This document shows, one piece after another, positions 49,485-59,129 of a stretch of DNA of 64,000 nt. The stretch's first letter is position 1. The number at the start of each line of letters is the position of its first letter. The stretch is from Streptomonospora nanhaiensis. GTDB lineage: Bacteria; Actinomycetota; Actinomycetes; Streptosporangiales; Streptosporangiaceae. Location of the stretch: positions 3,782,001-3,846,000 of the forward strand of contig NZ_JACCFO010000001.1 of NCBI RefSeq assembly GCF_013410565.1, read 5' to 3'. The notes below the pieces were generated by a model. The model was not told where the DNA came from. It did not search any database and saw only the letters and a list, made by a program, of their open reading frames with translations. Position numbers and translations under genes: made by a program.

Positions 49485-50359
49485 TGGCTCTTCTCAACGA
49501 CCCCGCATCGCTTCCGACACCCATGTGGACGGTGGTGCGCCTGCTCAGCACCGCCAAGAGGCCGATGCGGCTCGAACGAGTCAGGGAACTGCTGAACCCC
49601 CCGGCCCTGCGCGACGAAGGGAAGATGTTCACCTTTGCCGTGAACACCTTGCGCGACTACGGGCTGGTTTCCGATGAAGGTGGTCAACTCGCGCTGGCCG
49701 GCGCGGCCCGGCAATGCGACGGCCACGATGCGGACCATTTCCACGAGGTGCTGCGAGACGCGGTGCTGGCACCTCAATGGAACACCGGGATCGGCGAAAA
49801 CGACAGCCAGAAGGATGCCCGCGACCTCACGCGGGCGCTGTGCTGGTTCCTGTCTCTCGAACCTCATCAAACGGCTCTCAACTGGGAGGAGGCGCAGGCC
49901 CGGCAGAAGGATGCCCTCAAGCCCCAGGTCAGACCGGCGATCATCAACGACTTCAGATGGACGCGCTTCGCCTACTGGTCGACCGCACTCGGGCTTGCCG
50001 CTCCGTCCCTGTGGACCGACCGCTTGACACCCGACTGCACGCTGGCGGTTAAACAGGTACTCAGGCGATGCTGGAGCCCCGGGGACGCGCTCGGGGCCGT
50101 GGACATGCTGCACCGTCTCCGCCGCGAATTGCCGGTGCTGCCGGGCGGCGAGTACTCCGTCGCCGTAGGCGTTCCCTCGCCAGGCGAGGACGCGGCCGGA
50201 GCGGCGCTGTCCTTCGCACTCCTCAGGGGAGAGCACGAAGGCTGGATCACACTCGAGCGTGATGCCGACGCACGCCACTGGCTCAGCATCCATGACCCCG
50301 AATCAGTACATCCGCTCCAATGCAGTTCCATTCGCCTGATGGAGGAGATCCGTGGCTGA
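49484..50359 (+). CDS. dpdG: Protein DpdG
   Basis: 291-aa protein of unknown biochemical role, assigned as DpdG from its place between dpdF and dpdH and its size. The first 75 residues (VRLLSTAKRPMRLERVRELL, FAVNTLRDYGLVSDEGGQL) look like a winged-helix fold, suggesting DNA or protein binding. The rest is mostly helical, with WTRFAYWSTALGLAAPSLW. GTG 49484 shares its first base with the dpdF stop and has GGAGGA seven bases upstream. Overlap with dpdH by eight bases implies coupled translation. Confidence 0.78.
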   Translation: MALLNDPASLPTPMWTVVRLLSTAKRPMRLERVRELLNPPALRDEGKMFTFAVNTLRDYGLVSDEGGQLALAGAARQCDGHDADHFHEVLRDAVLAPQWNTGIGENDSQKDARDLTRALCWFLSLEPHQTALNWEEAQARQKDALKPQVRPAIINDFRWTRFAYWSTALGLAAPSLWTDRLTPDCTLAVKQVLRRCWSPGDALGAVDMLHRLRRELPVLPGGEYSVAVGVPSPGEDAAGAALSFALLRGEHEGWITLERDADARHWLSIHDPESVHPLQCSSIRLMEEIRG

Positions 50360-53300
50360 CTTTCAAGGCTTCCTGTGCTGGACACCGGAAAACGCGGCCA
50401 CGACGATCAACACCGAGGCGATTAGCCCTTCGCCGGCCGTCTTCCTCGCCACGCACGCTCCCCTCCGAATCCGGCGGGCACGGATCCAAGGACGGCGGTT
50501 GACCCCGACCGATACGGATTCGGTGGTCGACGAAACGACCGTCCTCGGCGACTTCCTGAATCGGAGGGCCGACACAGGCGCGCTTCTGATGCCGGTGGTC
50601 GGCGACTCAGGATCCGGCAAGTCCCATCTGGTGCGCTGGGTGCGTGAACAGGTCCCCCCATCCGACAAGCGCCAGGTGATTTATCTGGAGAAGTCGCGGA
50701 CCAGCCTCAAAGCCGTGATCGAGGAACTCCTCCGCGGGATCGAGGACGATGCTCTGACGAGCCTGAGAAACGACATCAACTCCTTCAGCGAAGGCGCGGA
50801 CGAGACCGCGGTGGCGCGTCGCCTTATCAATGCCCTCAATGAGTCGCTCGCCGCGACCAGCAGCAGGGAGATGTCGGGGGACGCGCGCGTGCTCGTCGGG
50901 CCCAGGGGACTGGCGACGATCCTCCAGGACCCCTATATCCAGGAGCACATGCTGGCTCCAGGCAGGTTTGTGCCCCAGCTCGCTCACCAGTTGCTGCACA
51001 ACCGCGAGAGCACCGCATCGGAACGTCCGCCCGGTTTCACCGTCGACGACCTGCCGCTGGACCTCAAAGACCCGACGCAGGCGGCCAAGGTGTCCGCCGG
51101 CCTCATGCGGCACCTGGTGGCGCGGTCGGCTCTGCAGGCGGCCGCCGTTGACCTTTTGAACCAGCACCTGGAAGCCGCGGTGCGCAGCGTCGCGAACCTG
51201 GGAACGGGGCGGCTGCATGAGGCCATGCTCCAGGTGCGGCAGGCATACGCCCGCCAGGGCAAGGAGATCGTGCTCCTCATCGAGGACTTCGCCCTTATCC
51301 AAGGGGTCCAGCGGGAACTCCTCGACGCGGTGACCGAGGCCGCCCATCGCGAGGGACGAGTGAAGTACGCGCCCGTGCGGACGTTGATGGCTGTGACGAC
51401 CGGCTACTTCCAGGATCTTCCGGAGACCGCGATGACCCGGGTCTCCGCCGCCACGGCGGGGTACGTCTACGACCTGGACGTCCCGTTCAGCGAAGACGAC
51501 ATCGGCACGGAACCGATCGCTTCTTTCGTCGGCCGCTACCTCAACGCCGCCCGCCTGGGGCGCGAGGCGATCGAGCGCCTGGGGGGGAAGAACGCTCCCA
51601 ACCAGTGTGAGACATGTCCGGTTATGGCGGAGTGCCATAACGCCTTCGGGGTCACCCAGGAGGGATACGGGCTCTACCCCTTCAACCGTCCCGCCCTCGT
51701 CCGCGCTGTGCACTCCGTCGCTCCGGCCAACCAGCCATTGGCCTTCATTCCTCGTACAGTGCTCGGGAGCGTGGTGCGGCCGGTCCTGGTGGAGCACGCC
51801 TCGGCGATCGCGGAAGGAACCTTCCCCGACAGCAGGTTCCGCGAGAGGTTCCGACAGGTAGAGCAGGACAAGGCGTTGAGCACTCCAGTCTCCGAGAAGG
51901 TGGATCTCCTCGACGAGTTGGACGGAGAACGTCGCAAACTCCTATTGGAGTTCTGGGGCGATGCGCCGGATGACCCCCGGGACATCGAGGCAGGTATTCT
52001 CGGTGCGTTCGCCTTCCGGCCGCTACCGCAGGACGACGACGCCCTCGGCAGGTTGGCGCCGCCGAGGTCTCCTGACAGGCGAGTAGAGGCGACAGAGGCG
52101 AAGTCCGTTCCTTCAGAAGGCGAACAACTTCCCGAATCGCTGCGTCGACGCCTCCTGATCATCGAGGAGTGGGCGAGCCGCGAGAAGGTCCTTCCGCAGG
52201 CGGTCGCTCGCGAGATCCGCGGCATCGTGATGGAGGCTGTCAGGCTTCGATACCGGTGGCAGTCCCCGCCGATGAAGGAGATAACCAAGACGGCTTTGAA
52301 GTCGGAAAAGGTCTGGCAGAATTCCTCGGTCATCGTTTCCATCGAGGGCGCTGGCGGTGAGAACCGCATTGGCGCGGATTCGGCCCCCATTCGTTTCAGG
52401 CGCAGCGCCGCCAACAGCCTGTTCTTCCAGAGCCTGGTCAAAATCCAGGCCAACGCCGGTCGCCCGCGTGCGGAGGACGTCAGGCGGCTTGCCCGCCTGG
52501 CAGATGTCCATGCCCGCACCTTCAATTTGGAGATCCGCCGGCAACTGGAGATCGACGACTCCGATCTGGTCATGGGGATCCGCGCATCACTGCTGGGAGC
52601 AGCGCTCGCCGGCCAGGCCCGGCCCGATATGAGTGAGCAGCAGTTGCTTTCCGCGGCGTTGGACTACGGCGAGGACTGGCAGCGCCAGGACCACGAGGTG
52701 AGGATCCGCCAGTGGAATTCGGTCCTCGAGCACCACGTGGCCCGCAGACGCGATCTCGTGGAACGGCTGCGCTTGAGTCTGGGCGTGGCCCAAGGTACTA
52801 CGGGCGCCGTTCGTCTCATCGACGCGGCGCGTGCTCTCCCCCTCCTGCGGGAGGCGGCTTCTGTATGGCGGTGGGTGCCGCCGGACAGGCTCCCCTCCTG
52901 GATTGCGGACGCGGTGCGGGGGTTTTCCAACTGGGAATCGCTGATCGAACAGCAAGTAGCGGAATTGTCGCAGCGCCTGGATAGTGTGCGGAAGCGGTTG
53001 CCCGCTGGTGATTCTGGGCGGGAAGCGGCCGCTGCGGTGGCGAAAGCCCTTGATGGCACAGCCTCGGTGGGTCTGGGCCCGTCCTCAGAGACGAAGCGAC
53101 GCCTCACCGACCTGATCGATAAAGCGGCGGCCGCTGACTGGCAGGTGGTCGGCACGCTGGAGGGCGACCTCACGAAGGTCCGGGACATACACGAGGGGGA
53201 GCGTTGGGAGGCGCGAGTCATCGCCGCTTCTCGGGATAGGGGTGAATCCCTCCACGTCATTCATACCTTCCTCATCGCCGGTGACACATGGCTGGATGAA

Positions 53301-53423
53301 GCACTGGCCCAGGCTGCGGCACGCAGTGACTCCCTCGGGGATTCCGCCGCAGAGCGAGTCCAGGGCCTTCTTGACGACTGGGGGGCTCTCGTGGCCGAGT
53401 ATGAAAAGGAGCCGGAACAGTGA
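50352..53423 (+). CDS. dpdH: ATPase DpdH
   Basis: 1023-aa P-loop ATPase. Walker A is VVGDSGSGKSHLVRW (about residues 81-95), Walker B-like IVLLIEDFALIQG (about 305), with a possible zinc cluster CETCPVMAEC (about 418). The C-terminal third is rich in long helices, consistent with a coiled coil or scaffold. It matches DpdH by position and size. Its role is believed to be in the restriction branch of the Dpd system; the reaction is not known. The GTG at 50352 follows GGAGGAG, overlapping dpdG. The stop overlaps dpdI by four bases (GTGA). Confidence 0.82.
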   Translation: MADFQGFLCWTPENAATTINTEAISPSPAVFLATHAPLRIRRARIQGRRLTPTDTDSVVDETTVLGDFLNRRADTGALLMPVVGDSGSGKSHLVRWVREQVPPSDKRQVIYLEKSRTSLKAVIEELLRGIEDDALTSLRNDINSFSEGADETAVARRLINALNESLAATSSREMSGDARVLVGPRGLATILQDPYIQEHMLAPGRFVPQLAHQLLHNRESTASERPPGFTVDDLPLDLKDPTQAAKVSAGLMRHLVARSALQAAAVDLLNQHLEAAVRSVANLGTGRLHEAMLQVRQAYARQGKEIVLLIEDFALIQGVQRELLDAVTEAAHREGRVKYAPVRTLMAVTTGYFQDLPETAMTRVSAATAGYVYDLDVPFSEDDIGTEPIASFVGRYLNAARLGREAIERLGGKNAPNQCETCPVMAECHNAFGVTQEGYGLYPFNRPALVRAVHSVAPANQPLAFIPRTVLGSVVRPVLVEHASAIAEGTFPDSRFRERFRQVEQDKALSTPVSEKVDLLDELDGERRKLLLEFWGDAPDDPRDIEAGILGAFAFRPLPQDDDALGRLAPPRSPDRRVEATEAKSVPSEGEQLPESLRRRLLIIEEWASREKVLPQAVAREIRGIVMEAVRLRYRWQSPPMKEITKTALKSEKVWQNSSVIVSIEGAGGENRIGADSAPIRFRRSAANSLFFQSLVKIQANAGRPRAEDVRRLARLADVHARTFNLEIRRQLEIDDSDLVMGIRASLLGAALAGQARPDMSEQQLLSAALDYGEDWQRQDHEVRIRQWNSVLEHHVARRRDLVERLRLSLGVAQGTTGAVRLIDAARALPLLREAASVWRWVPPDRLPSWIADAVRGFSNWESLIEQQVAELSQRLDSVRKRLPAGDSGREAAAAVAKALDGTASVGLGPSSETKRRLTDLIDKAAAADWQVVGTLEGDLTKVRDIHEGERWEARVIAASRDRGESLHVIHTFLIAGDTWLDEALAQAAARSDSLGDSAAERVQGLLDDWGALVAEYEKEPEQ

Positions 53424-54109
53424 CCGCGCCCGAGCCGTCCTCGGTGCTCGACAAGGCGCTGAAGCTCCAGAGTGAGATCCGCCGCTTGGACGCCAGTAAC
53501 CAAGGGGTGGAGCAGGCCAAGCGTGTCGCTCAACGAGTCGACGAGACCACCGCCGCTCTGAGTGGACTCCGAAGCAGCCTCGAGGCCGCAAAGGCTCTTG
53601 CCACCCACACCGCTGCGGACATGCCCCGCACGTCGACACAGGGCGCCCTTGACACATTGCGACGCAAGGCGGCGGGTGGTCTACCCGACAATCGTGCCTT
53701 CACGGACGCACGAAGGAACATCGAAAGGACAGCCAAGGAGGTGTCCGCCCAGGTAGAGGAGGGCTGGCACGCCTGGGCGCAGGAGCGGTTGGCCTCGTTG
53801 CCCCTGCGCAACATCCCGGTTCTTGAGCGGACCCGCCAGGACGAGGCACGTCGAATGCTGCGCGATCTCAGGAAACAAGCCGCCGCTGACGTGCCGACCG
53901 CCACCACGCTGACGATGTTCCTCTCTCAGTACGACCACCTCAAGGAGCAGTTGGAGGAGTTCGGGGATGTCCCCGAAGAACTCGTGGCCTTGTTCGAGCG
54001 CCTGGATCGCGGCGGCCTGACCCTGCGCGATCTGACAGACGAGGAGGTCGCGCTGCTGCGTACCCATGCGTGGGACGGCGCGGTCGAGTTGCGCAGGAAG
54101 GAACTTTGA
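53420..54109 (+). CDS. dpdI: Protein DpdI
   Basis: 229-aa, almost entirely helical and highly charged protein (SSVLDKALKLQSEIRRLDAS, ARRNIERTAKEVSAQVEEGW), probably a coiled-coil partner of DpdH or DpdJ. No enzymatic motif is seen. The name rests on position between dpdH and dpdJ, since the sequence itself carries no diagnostic motif. The GTG start overlaps the dpdH stop by four bases; dpdJ begins two bases after its stop. Confidence 0.7.
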   Translation: MTAPEPSSVLDKALKLQSEIRRLDASNQGVEQAKRVAQRVDETTAALSGLRSSLEAAKALATHTAADMPRTSTQGALDTLRRKAAGGLPDNRAFTDARRNIERTAKEVSAQVEEGWHAWAQERLASLPLRNIPVLERTRQDEARRMLRDLRKQAAADVPTATTLTMFLSQYDHLKEQLEEFGDVPEELVALFERLDRGGLTLRDLTDEEVALLRTHAWDGAVELRRKEL

Positions 54110-54111
54110 CG

Positions 54112-57100
54112 GTGCTACCCCCCGAATTCATCAACCGTCTGCTGAACGAGCTCGAAGACAAGGAACTCCCCTTGCTTTCGTGGGGCGTCACCGGCGGCAG
54201 CCTGTCTGAAGACGAGGTGCGTCAGGCCATCGAGCGCGCACTGGCCGATGACCCGTCCGCCTCCACTGACACAACACCTGAGGCGGTACTGGAACGCCTG
54301 TGTCAACGGGCACTCCTCTTCAAGGTCCCCGGAACGGTGCCCCCGCAGTACAGGAGCAGGTTCGCTGAGGCCTTGCGGCTCACGGCGCAGTTGCGGCAGG
54401 TGTTCCAGACGTGGCCTTCGTCTGCGGAGCCCCCGGAGAACTGGTGGCAGAAGGGCAAGCGCCTTGTCGCCGACTACCGCCTGCACACGGCGCCCCGCCG
54501 ATACCCGAAGCGGGACGTCCCCCCTGCTGAGGCCCTGGGGCACTTGTCACGGCTCAAGGGGTGGAGTGACCTCGCCGGCAAGGTCGCGGCCCAGCAGATC
54601 GGGGCGCGCAACCTCTCCCGCTTCCAAGTGGACGCCACCGAGGCGGTTTTTCGTTCCCTGCGAAGCGGGAAGAGCCGAGGCGTCATCGTAGGCGCGGGCA
54701 CCGGCAGCGGTAAGACTCTTGCTTTCTACCTGCCGGCGTTCGCGGCAATGGCCGAGGCGGCCGGCAAGGGCGTTCCGCCTGTACAGACCCTGGCTATCTA
54801 CCCCAGGGTGGAGTTGCTGCGGGACCAGGTGCGCGAGGCCCTGAGCACCGCGGAAGTCATCGCCGACGCGTTCGCCAGGGGATCAGGGCGTCCGCTGCGG
54901 TTGGGTGCGTTGTACGCCGACACGCTATGGCGTGCCCAGGAGCTCGACAAAACCCAGAGCTCCCTCTACAAGAACTGGCGTCGGGTCCGCGAAGGGTGGG
55001 TATGCCCATATCTCACCTGCCCGCGATGCGCCGTGGGCGACCTGGTCTGGCGGGAGAACGATCGCAGGGGCAACATCGAGCGACTGGTATGTGCCAAGTG
55101 CGGGAACACCATCCCGGAAGGGCGCCTCGCGCTCACCCGCGACACTTTGCTTTCCCGGCGCCCGGACCTTCTGTTCGCGACGGCGGAGATGCTCAACCGC
55201 CACAGCGCGAATCCGGAACTCGGCAGCCTTCTCGGCTGGTTGGGTGGCCCCCGCCCCTCCCTCGTACTGCTCGACGAGGTGCACACTTACTCCGGTATCC
55301 AAGGGGCCCAGGTGGCCCTGCTACTGCGGCGATGGCGCCACGCCGCCCAGAAAGGCGTCACCTTCGTCGGTCTGAGCGCCACGCTGAAAGACGCAGAGGG
55401 GTTCTTCGCGCAGTTGACGGGACTGTCGCCGTCTGACGTGCAGTACATTCAGCCCGCGCCTGACGCCATGGAGGAGGAGAGCCGTGAGTACGCCATCGCT
55501 CTCCGGGGAGACCCGACCTCGGGCACCAGCCTCCTTTCCACGTCCATCCAGACGGCCATGCTGTTCGGCCGGTTCCTGGTACCCAAGGAGTATCCGAACG
55601 ACCCTGCGGCCCAATTCTTCGGCAGTACCGGATTCGTCTTCACCGACGACCTCGACGTCACCAACCGCTTCTACAACGATCTGCGTGACGCTGAAGGCAA
55701 GCAGTCGCGGTACGGAAAGCGCCTCGCCGGGGGAAGGACGGTTCTCGCGGCGCTGCGGTCCCCCGACCTGCCTCAGCACGACGCTCGCTACCGCGACGGC
55801 CAGTCGTGGGACCTCGTCACGAAGATCGGGCACCACCTCGATCGAGGACTGACGGCCCACGCGCTCGAAGTAGGACGCACGTCGTCCCAGGACACCGGTG
55901 TCAGCCACAGCGCCGACCTCATCGTCGCCACCGCCTCGCTGGAGGTGGGGTTCAACGATCCCCGCGTTGGTCTTGTCCTCCAGCACAAGGCACCTTACGA
56001 TTCGGCGGCGTTCCTCCAGCGCCGCGGGCGTGCCGGTCGGCGGCGGGGCACCCGGCCGGTAACCATCGTCGTCCTGTCCGACTACGGTCGCGACCGTCTC
56101 GCCTATCAGGGCTATGAGTCTCTGTTCGCTCCGGAGTTGCAGGCACGCAGCCTGCCGGTCGGCAATCGGTACGTGCTCAAGATCCAGGCCGCCCAGGTCT
56201 TCATCGACTGGCTCGGGCGCGACCTCCGCCACAGGTACGGCTGGGCCGACGCCCGCCAGTTGCTGTCGCAGCCGTGGGACCTGAACAAGGCTGACTCACC
56301 GGATCGCAGTTGGCTCGCAGATCGCATCGAAAGCCTTCTGCGCGGAGACGAAGATCTGCACACCGACCTTGCGCGCTACCTTGAGCGGGCTCTTCAGGTG
56401 GATGCCGACGAGGTGCAGGCGCTTCTGTGGGAGCAACCGCGATCGCTGCTGCTCGGTGTCGCTCCCACGGCACTGCGTCGCCTGCGCAGCAAATGGCGAC
56501 CGCTCAGCAACGATCCGGGCGCGGCGCCGAACGCGGTGCTGCCTGAGTTCATCACGCGCACCCTCTTCGACTCGCTCAACCTGCCGGAGGTCACATTCGA
56601 TCTCCCGTTCGGGGACGGTGAGACCCAGGAGCACATGCCGGTGGCCAAGGCTCTCAGGGAAGCCGTGCCGGGACGCGTTAGCCGCCGCTACGGCCACAAG
56701 CGCGACGACCACCGCACCTGGCTGCCCATTCCCGACGGCGACGGTGATGTCCTCGAACTTGAGGACATCGTGTGCGAGGCGCATCCTCAGGGAGAATGGC
56801 GGTCCGGTGCTGCGGAGCCGGGCATCCAGGTCATTCGCCCGGACCGCATCCAACTGAGCACGCCGCCCGACGACATCGCCGACCGTTCCCAAGGCCGGCC
56901 GCTCTGGGCCACGGAAATCTCCGGGGCGGACGACATCCCCCCGAGCGAAGCCGATGTCCCTGATCCGTCTCCATGGCGTTCCCGAGTGATGTCAGTGGCC
57001 TTCGCGACCCATGTCGGGGGGAACGCGGTCGAGGTTCGTCGCCTGACCTATGGAGCCGACTGCGAGGTCAGTTGGCAGGGGAATGGAGGCAGCCAGCGTC

Positions 57101-58614
57101 GCAGAATCACCTACACCCATGGAGGCCGGCCCACAGCGCTCGGTTTCACCCTCGATGTGGACGCGATGCGGATCCGGATCGCCCCTCTCGACAGCGGCGA
57201 CCCGTCGGTCCAGGACTACCTCCAGTCACCGGAATGGCGCTCCAAAGCGTTCTTCCGCACGGTCGCCGAGGATCCGCGCCTGGCCGAGGTGGCCAACACC
57301 TTCCAGCGCGATTGGCTGGCTCTCATCTACCTGACCGCGTTCTCCCTTGCCGGCCTGGACGACACCGACCGCAGCTCTGAGGAGGTGCTGGCCACCCTCG
57401 CAAACGGCTCTTGGCGGGACCGGCTGGACGAGATCCTCCGCGTGCTCTACCGCGAGGGCGACGAGACGGCCGAGTCGCCGTCGCAGGTCGCCAGTCGGCT
57501 CAGCGCCGCACTGACCGAACTCAGCCACGATCCCGTCGTCATCGAGGCGTTGGACCGCGCCGGCCAACTCCTCGTCGCGAAGGACGTGGCCGAGCGCACG
57601 GCGGTCCTTGCTCACCGCGCCTACGCCGACACCTTGGCTGCCGCCATTCTCGACGCCACACTCCGGGCCTGTCCAGACGCTCAGGACACCGACATCATCG
57701 TCGACGTCGAAAAAGAGCATTCGCCGGGCACCCCGGCCACCATCTGGCTCAGCGAGACCTCGATCGGCGGTCTGGGGGTCATCGAGAACCTGGTGCGGTT
57801 CTACAGTGATGATCCGCGGCGCTTCTGGTCCCTGGTGCGCAAGTCCTTGCAGCCCAACGAGTACGAGTACGTCGACGCCACACTTACCCGGCTCCTGCAG
57901 CACGTCGTGCACGACTCCCCTTCAGGCGCCGCGGCAAAGGCCGTCCAACGCCTTCGAGCGGCACAGTCGGCCGAGGAGTCCGACCATGCCCTGCGCCAAC
58001 TCCGCGACGCGTGGACGGAACTCGACGGACCGCCGCAGCACAGCGCCATCGCCTCGCTCTCCACGCGCCTTCTTCGCCCTGGTAGCGGCCCTGACACCGA
58101 CGCGGCCGCTTTGGGCCTGGTTCGCGCGTGGGACCGGCTCCAGCAGCGGCTCGGAATCGAGATCGACGCGCGAATCATCGCCTACACCGTCGGTTCCGGC
58201 AAGCTCGACATCGGAGGGCGTCAAAAACTCAGCGCGGATCAGGCATTCAGTGTGCTCTGGCCGCGCGGAGAGCGCGCGCGCAATCACCACCTGGAGCACT
58301 ACCAGCCGTTCTTGGACCGGCCGATGGTTCTCGACCGCCTCCTTCTCGAGGCCGCATACGACGAGCGCCTGCCCCGCATCGACGTCACGGACCCCGATTG
58401 GCAGCAGCGCTACCAGGAGGCGATCGCCGATGCCGGCGCGGTCGAATTGAGTTGCCCCACTGGTGACCGCCGGGCCCTTAGCGATGCCGTGGCGCGCATA
58501 CCGGCGTTGGCTGTCGACCGCGATGTCATGCGGATCTACGGCGAGGTCGAGGACATCACCCGATACGGCAGTGAGTTCAGGGTCCGGGTCGAGCTTCGGG
58601 AGGCCGAGCAGTGA
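54112..58614 (+). CDS. dpdJ: DEAD/DEAH-box helicase DpdJ with DUF1998-like C-terminus
   Basis: 1500-aa helicase. Walker A is VGAGTGSGKTLAFYLPAF (about residues 197-214), DEVH box VLLDEVHTYSG, motif III FVGLSATLKD, and motif VI FLQRRGRAGRRRGTRPV. A four-cysteine zinc ribbon (CPYLTCPRCAVGD and LVCAKCGNTIPEG) lies between motifs I and II. The far C-terminal region resembles DUF1998 (IWLSETSIGGLGVIENLVRF). Architecture and position identify DpdJ; DISARM DrmA/DrmB helicase/DUF1998 proteins are distant analogues. The start is probably GTG 54112 (AAGGAA eight bases upstream); TTG 54106 is also possible. It overlaps dpdK by four bases. Confidence 0.86.
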   Translation: MLPPEFINRLLNELEDKELPLLSWGVTGGSLSEDEVRQAIERALADDPSASTDTTPEAVLERLCQRALLFKVPGTVPPQYRSRFAEALRLTAQLRQVFQTWPSSAEPPENWWQKGKRLVADYRLHTAPRRYPKRDVPPAEALGHLSRLKGWSDLAGKVAAQQIGARNLSRFQVDATEAVFRSLRSGKSRGVIVGAGTGSGKTLAFYLPAFAAMAEAAGKGVPPVQTLAIYPRVELLRDQVREALSTAEVIADAFARGSGRPLRLGALYADTLWRAQELDKTQSSLYKNWRRVREGWVCPYLTCPRCAVGDLVWRENDRRGNIERLVCAKCGNTIPEGRLALTRDTLLSRRPDLLFATAEMLNRHSANPELGSLLGWLGGPRPSLVLLDEVHTYSGIQGAQVALLLRRWRHAAQKGVTFVGLSATLKDAEGFFAQLTGLSPSDVQYIQPAPDAMEEESREYAIALRGDPTSGTSLLSTSIQTAMLFGRFLVPKEYPNDPAAQFFGSTGFVFTDDLDVTNRFYNDLRDAEGKQSRYGKRLAGGRTVLAALRSPDLPQHDARYRDGQSWDLVTKIGHHLDRGLTAHALEVGRTSSQDTGVSHSADLIVATASLEVGFNDPRVGLVLQHKAPYDSAAFLQRRGRAGRRRGTRPVTIVVLSDYGRDRLAYQGYESLFAPELQARSLPVGNRYVLKIQAAQVFIDWLGRDLRHRYGWADARQLLSQPWDLNKADSPDRSWLADRIESLLRGDEDLHTDLARYLERALQVDADEVQALLWEQPRSLLLGVAPTALRRLRSKWRPLSNDPGAAPNAVLPEFITRTLFDSLNLPEVTFDLPFGDGETQEHMPVAKALREAVPGRVSRRYGHKRDDHRTWLPIPDGDGDVLELEDIVCEAHPQGEWRSGAAEPGIQVIRPDRIQLSTPPDDIADRSQGRPLWATEISGADDIPPSEADVPDPSPWRSRVMSVAFATHVGGNAVEVRRLTYGADCEVSWQGNGGSQRRRITYTHGGRPTALGFTLDVDAMRIRIAPLDSGDPSVQDYLQSPEWRSKAFFRTVAEDPRLAEVANTFQRDWLALIYLTAFSLAGLDDTDRSSEEVLATLANGSWRDRLDEILRVLYREGDETAESPSQVASRLSAALTELSHDPVVIEALDRAGQLLVAKDVAERTAVLAHRAYADTLAAAILDATLRACPDAQDTDIIVDVEKEHSPGTPATIWLSETSIGGLGVIENLVRFYSDDPRRFWSLVRKSLQPNEYEYVDATLTRLLQHVVHDSPSGAAAKAVQRLRAAQSAEESDHALRQLRDAWTELDGPPQHSAIASLSTRLLRPGSGPDTDAAALGLVRAWDRLQQRLGIEIDARIIAYTVGSGKLDIGGRQKLSADQAFSVLWPRGERARNHHLEHYQPFLDRPMVLDRLLLEAAYDERLPRIDVTDPDWQQRYQEAIADAGAVELSCPTGDRRALSDAVARIPALAVDRDVMRIYGEVEDITRYGSEFRVRVELREAEQ

Positions 58615-59129
58615 GCAGTCTTGAACGGACCGTGCGCACCGGTGTCGGGACCGGCTTGCGGGCGGACTCCTTGATCGCGTCGGTGCTGCTTGCCGAACTC
58701 ATCGCGCCAGGACACGACCTCTGGGTCGTCTCCGGCTGGATCAGTGACGTCGAGGTGCTCGACAACTCCCGCGGAGCGTTCGACGCGGTCCTCGGTGGAA
58801 GCCCATCGGCGAGATGCCGACTTTCGGAGATGCTCGCGCTTATCGCCGCCGCGGGGGCGCGAGTCCATGTGGTCACCAGACCGGGGGCGCACAACGAAAC
58901 GTTCATTGCCCGTCTCCGCTCCCTGGTGCGCGACAATCGGCGACTGCACGTGGTTCTCGATCCCGACGTCCACGAGAAGACGATCTGCGGGCGGGACTGG
59001 ATGCTGACCGGGTCGATGAACTTCACGGTCAACGGGCTCGGTAGCAGTAAAGAGCAGGTGACGTACACAGTCGACAGCCGCGGAGTCTCCCAGACGCACC
59101 TGGACTTCGCGCAACAGTGGAGAGTCTGA
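58611..59129 (+). CDS. dpdK: Phospholipase D-like nuclease DpdK
   Basis: 172-aa single-domain PLD-superfamily protein. The catalytic HxK motif is VHEKTICGRDWMLTGSMNFT (His and Lys, followed by the Asp and the Gly-Ser/Asn), and the N-terminus has LWVVSGWISDVEVL. One HKD motif implies dimerisation to form an active site, as in Nuc-type endonucleases. In Dpd systems DpdK is the candidate nuclease of the restriction branch, and in DISARM the PLD protein DrmC occupies the similar place. GTG 58611 overlaps dpdJ; dpdD starts directly at the next base after the stop. Confidence 0.85.
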   Translation: MSSLERTVRTGVGTGLRADSLIASVLLAELIAPGHDLWVVSGWISDVEVLDNSRGAFDAVLGGSPSARCRLSEMLALIAAAGARVHVVTRPGAHNETFIARLRSLVRDNRRLHVVLDPDVHEKTICGRDWMLTGSMNFTVNGLGSSKEQVTYTVDSRGVSQTHLDFAQQWRV

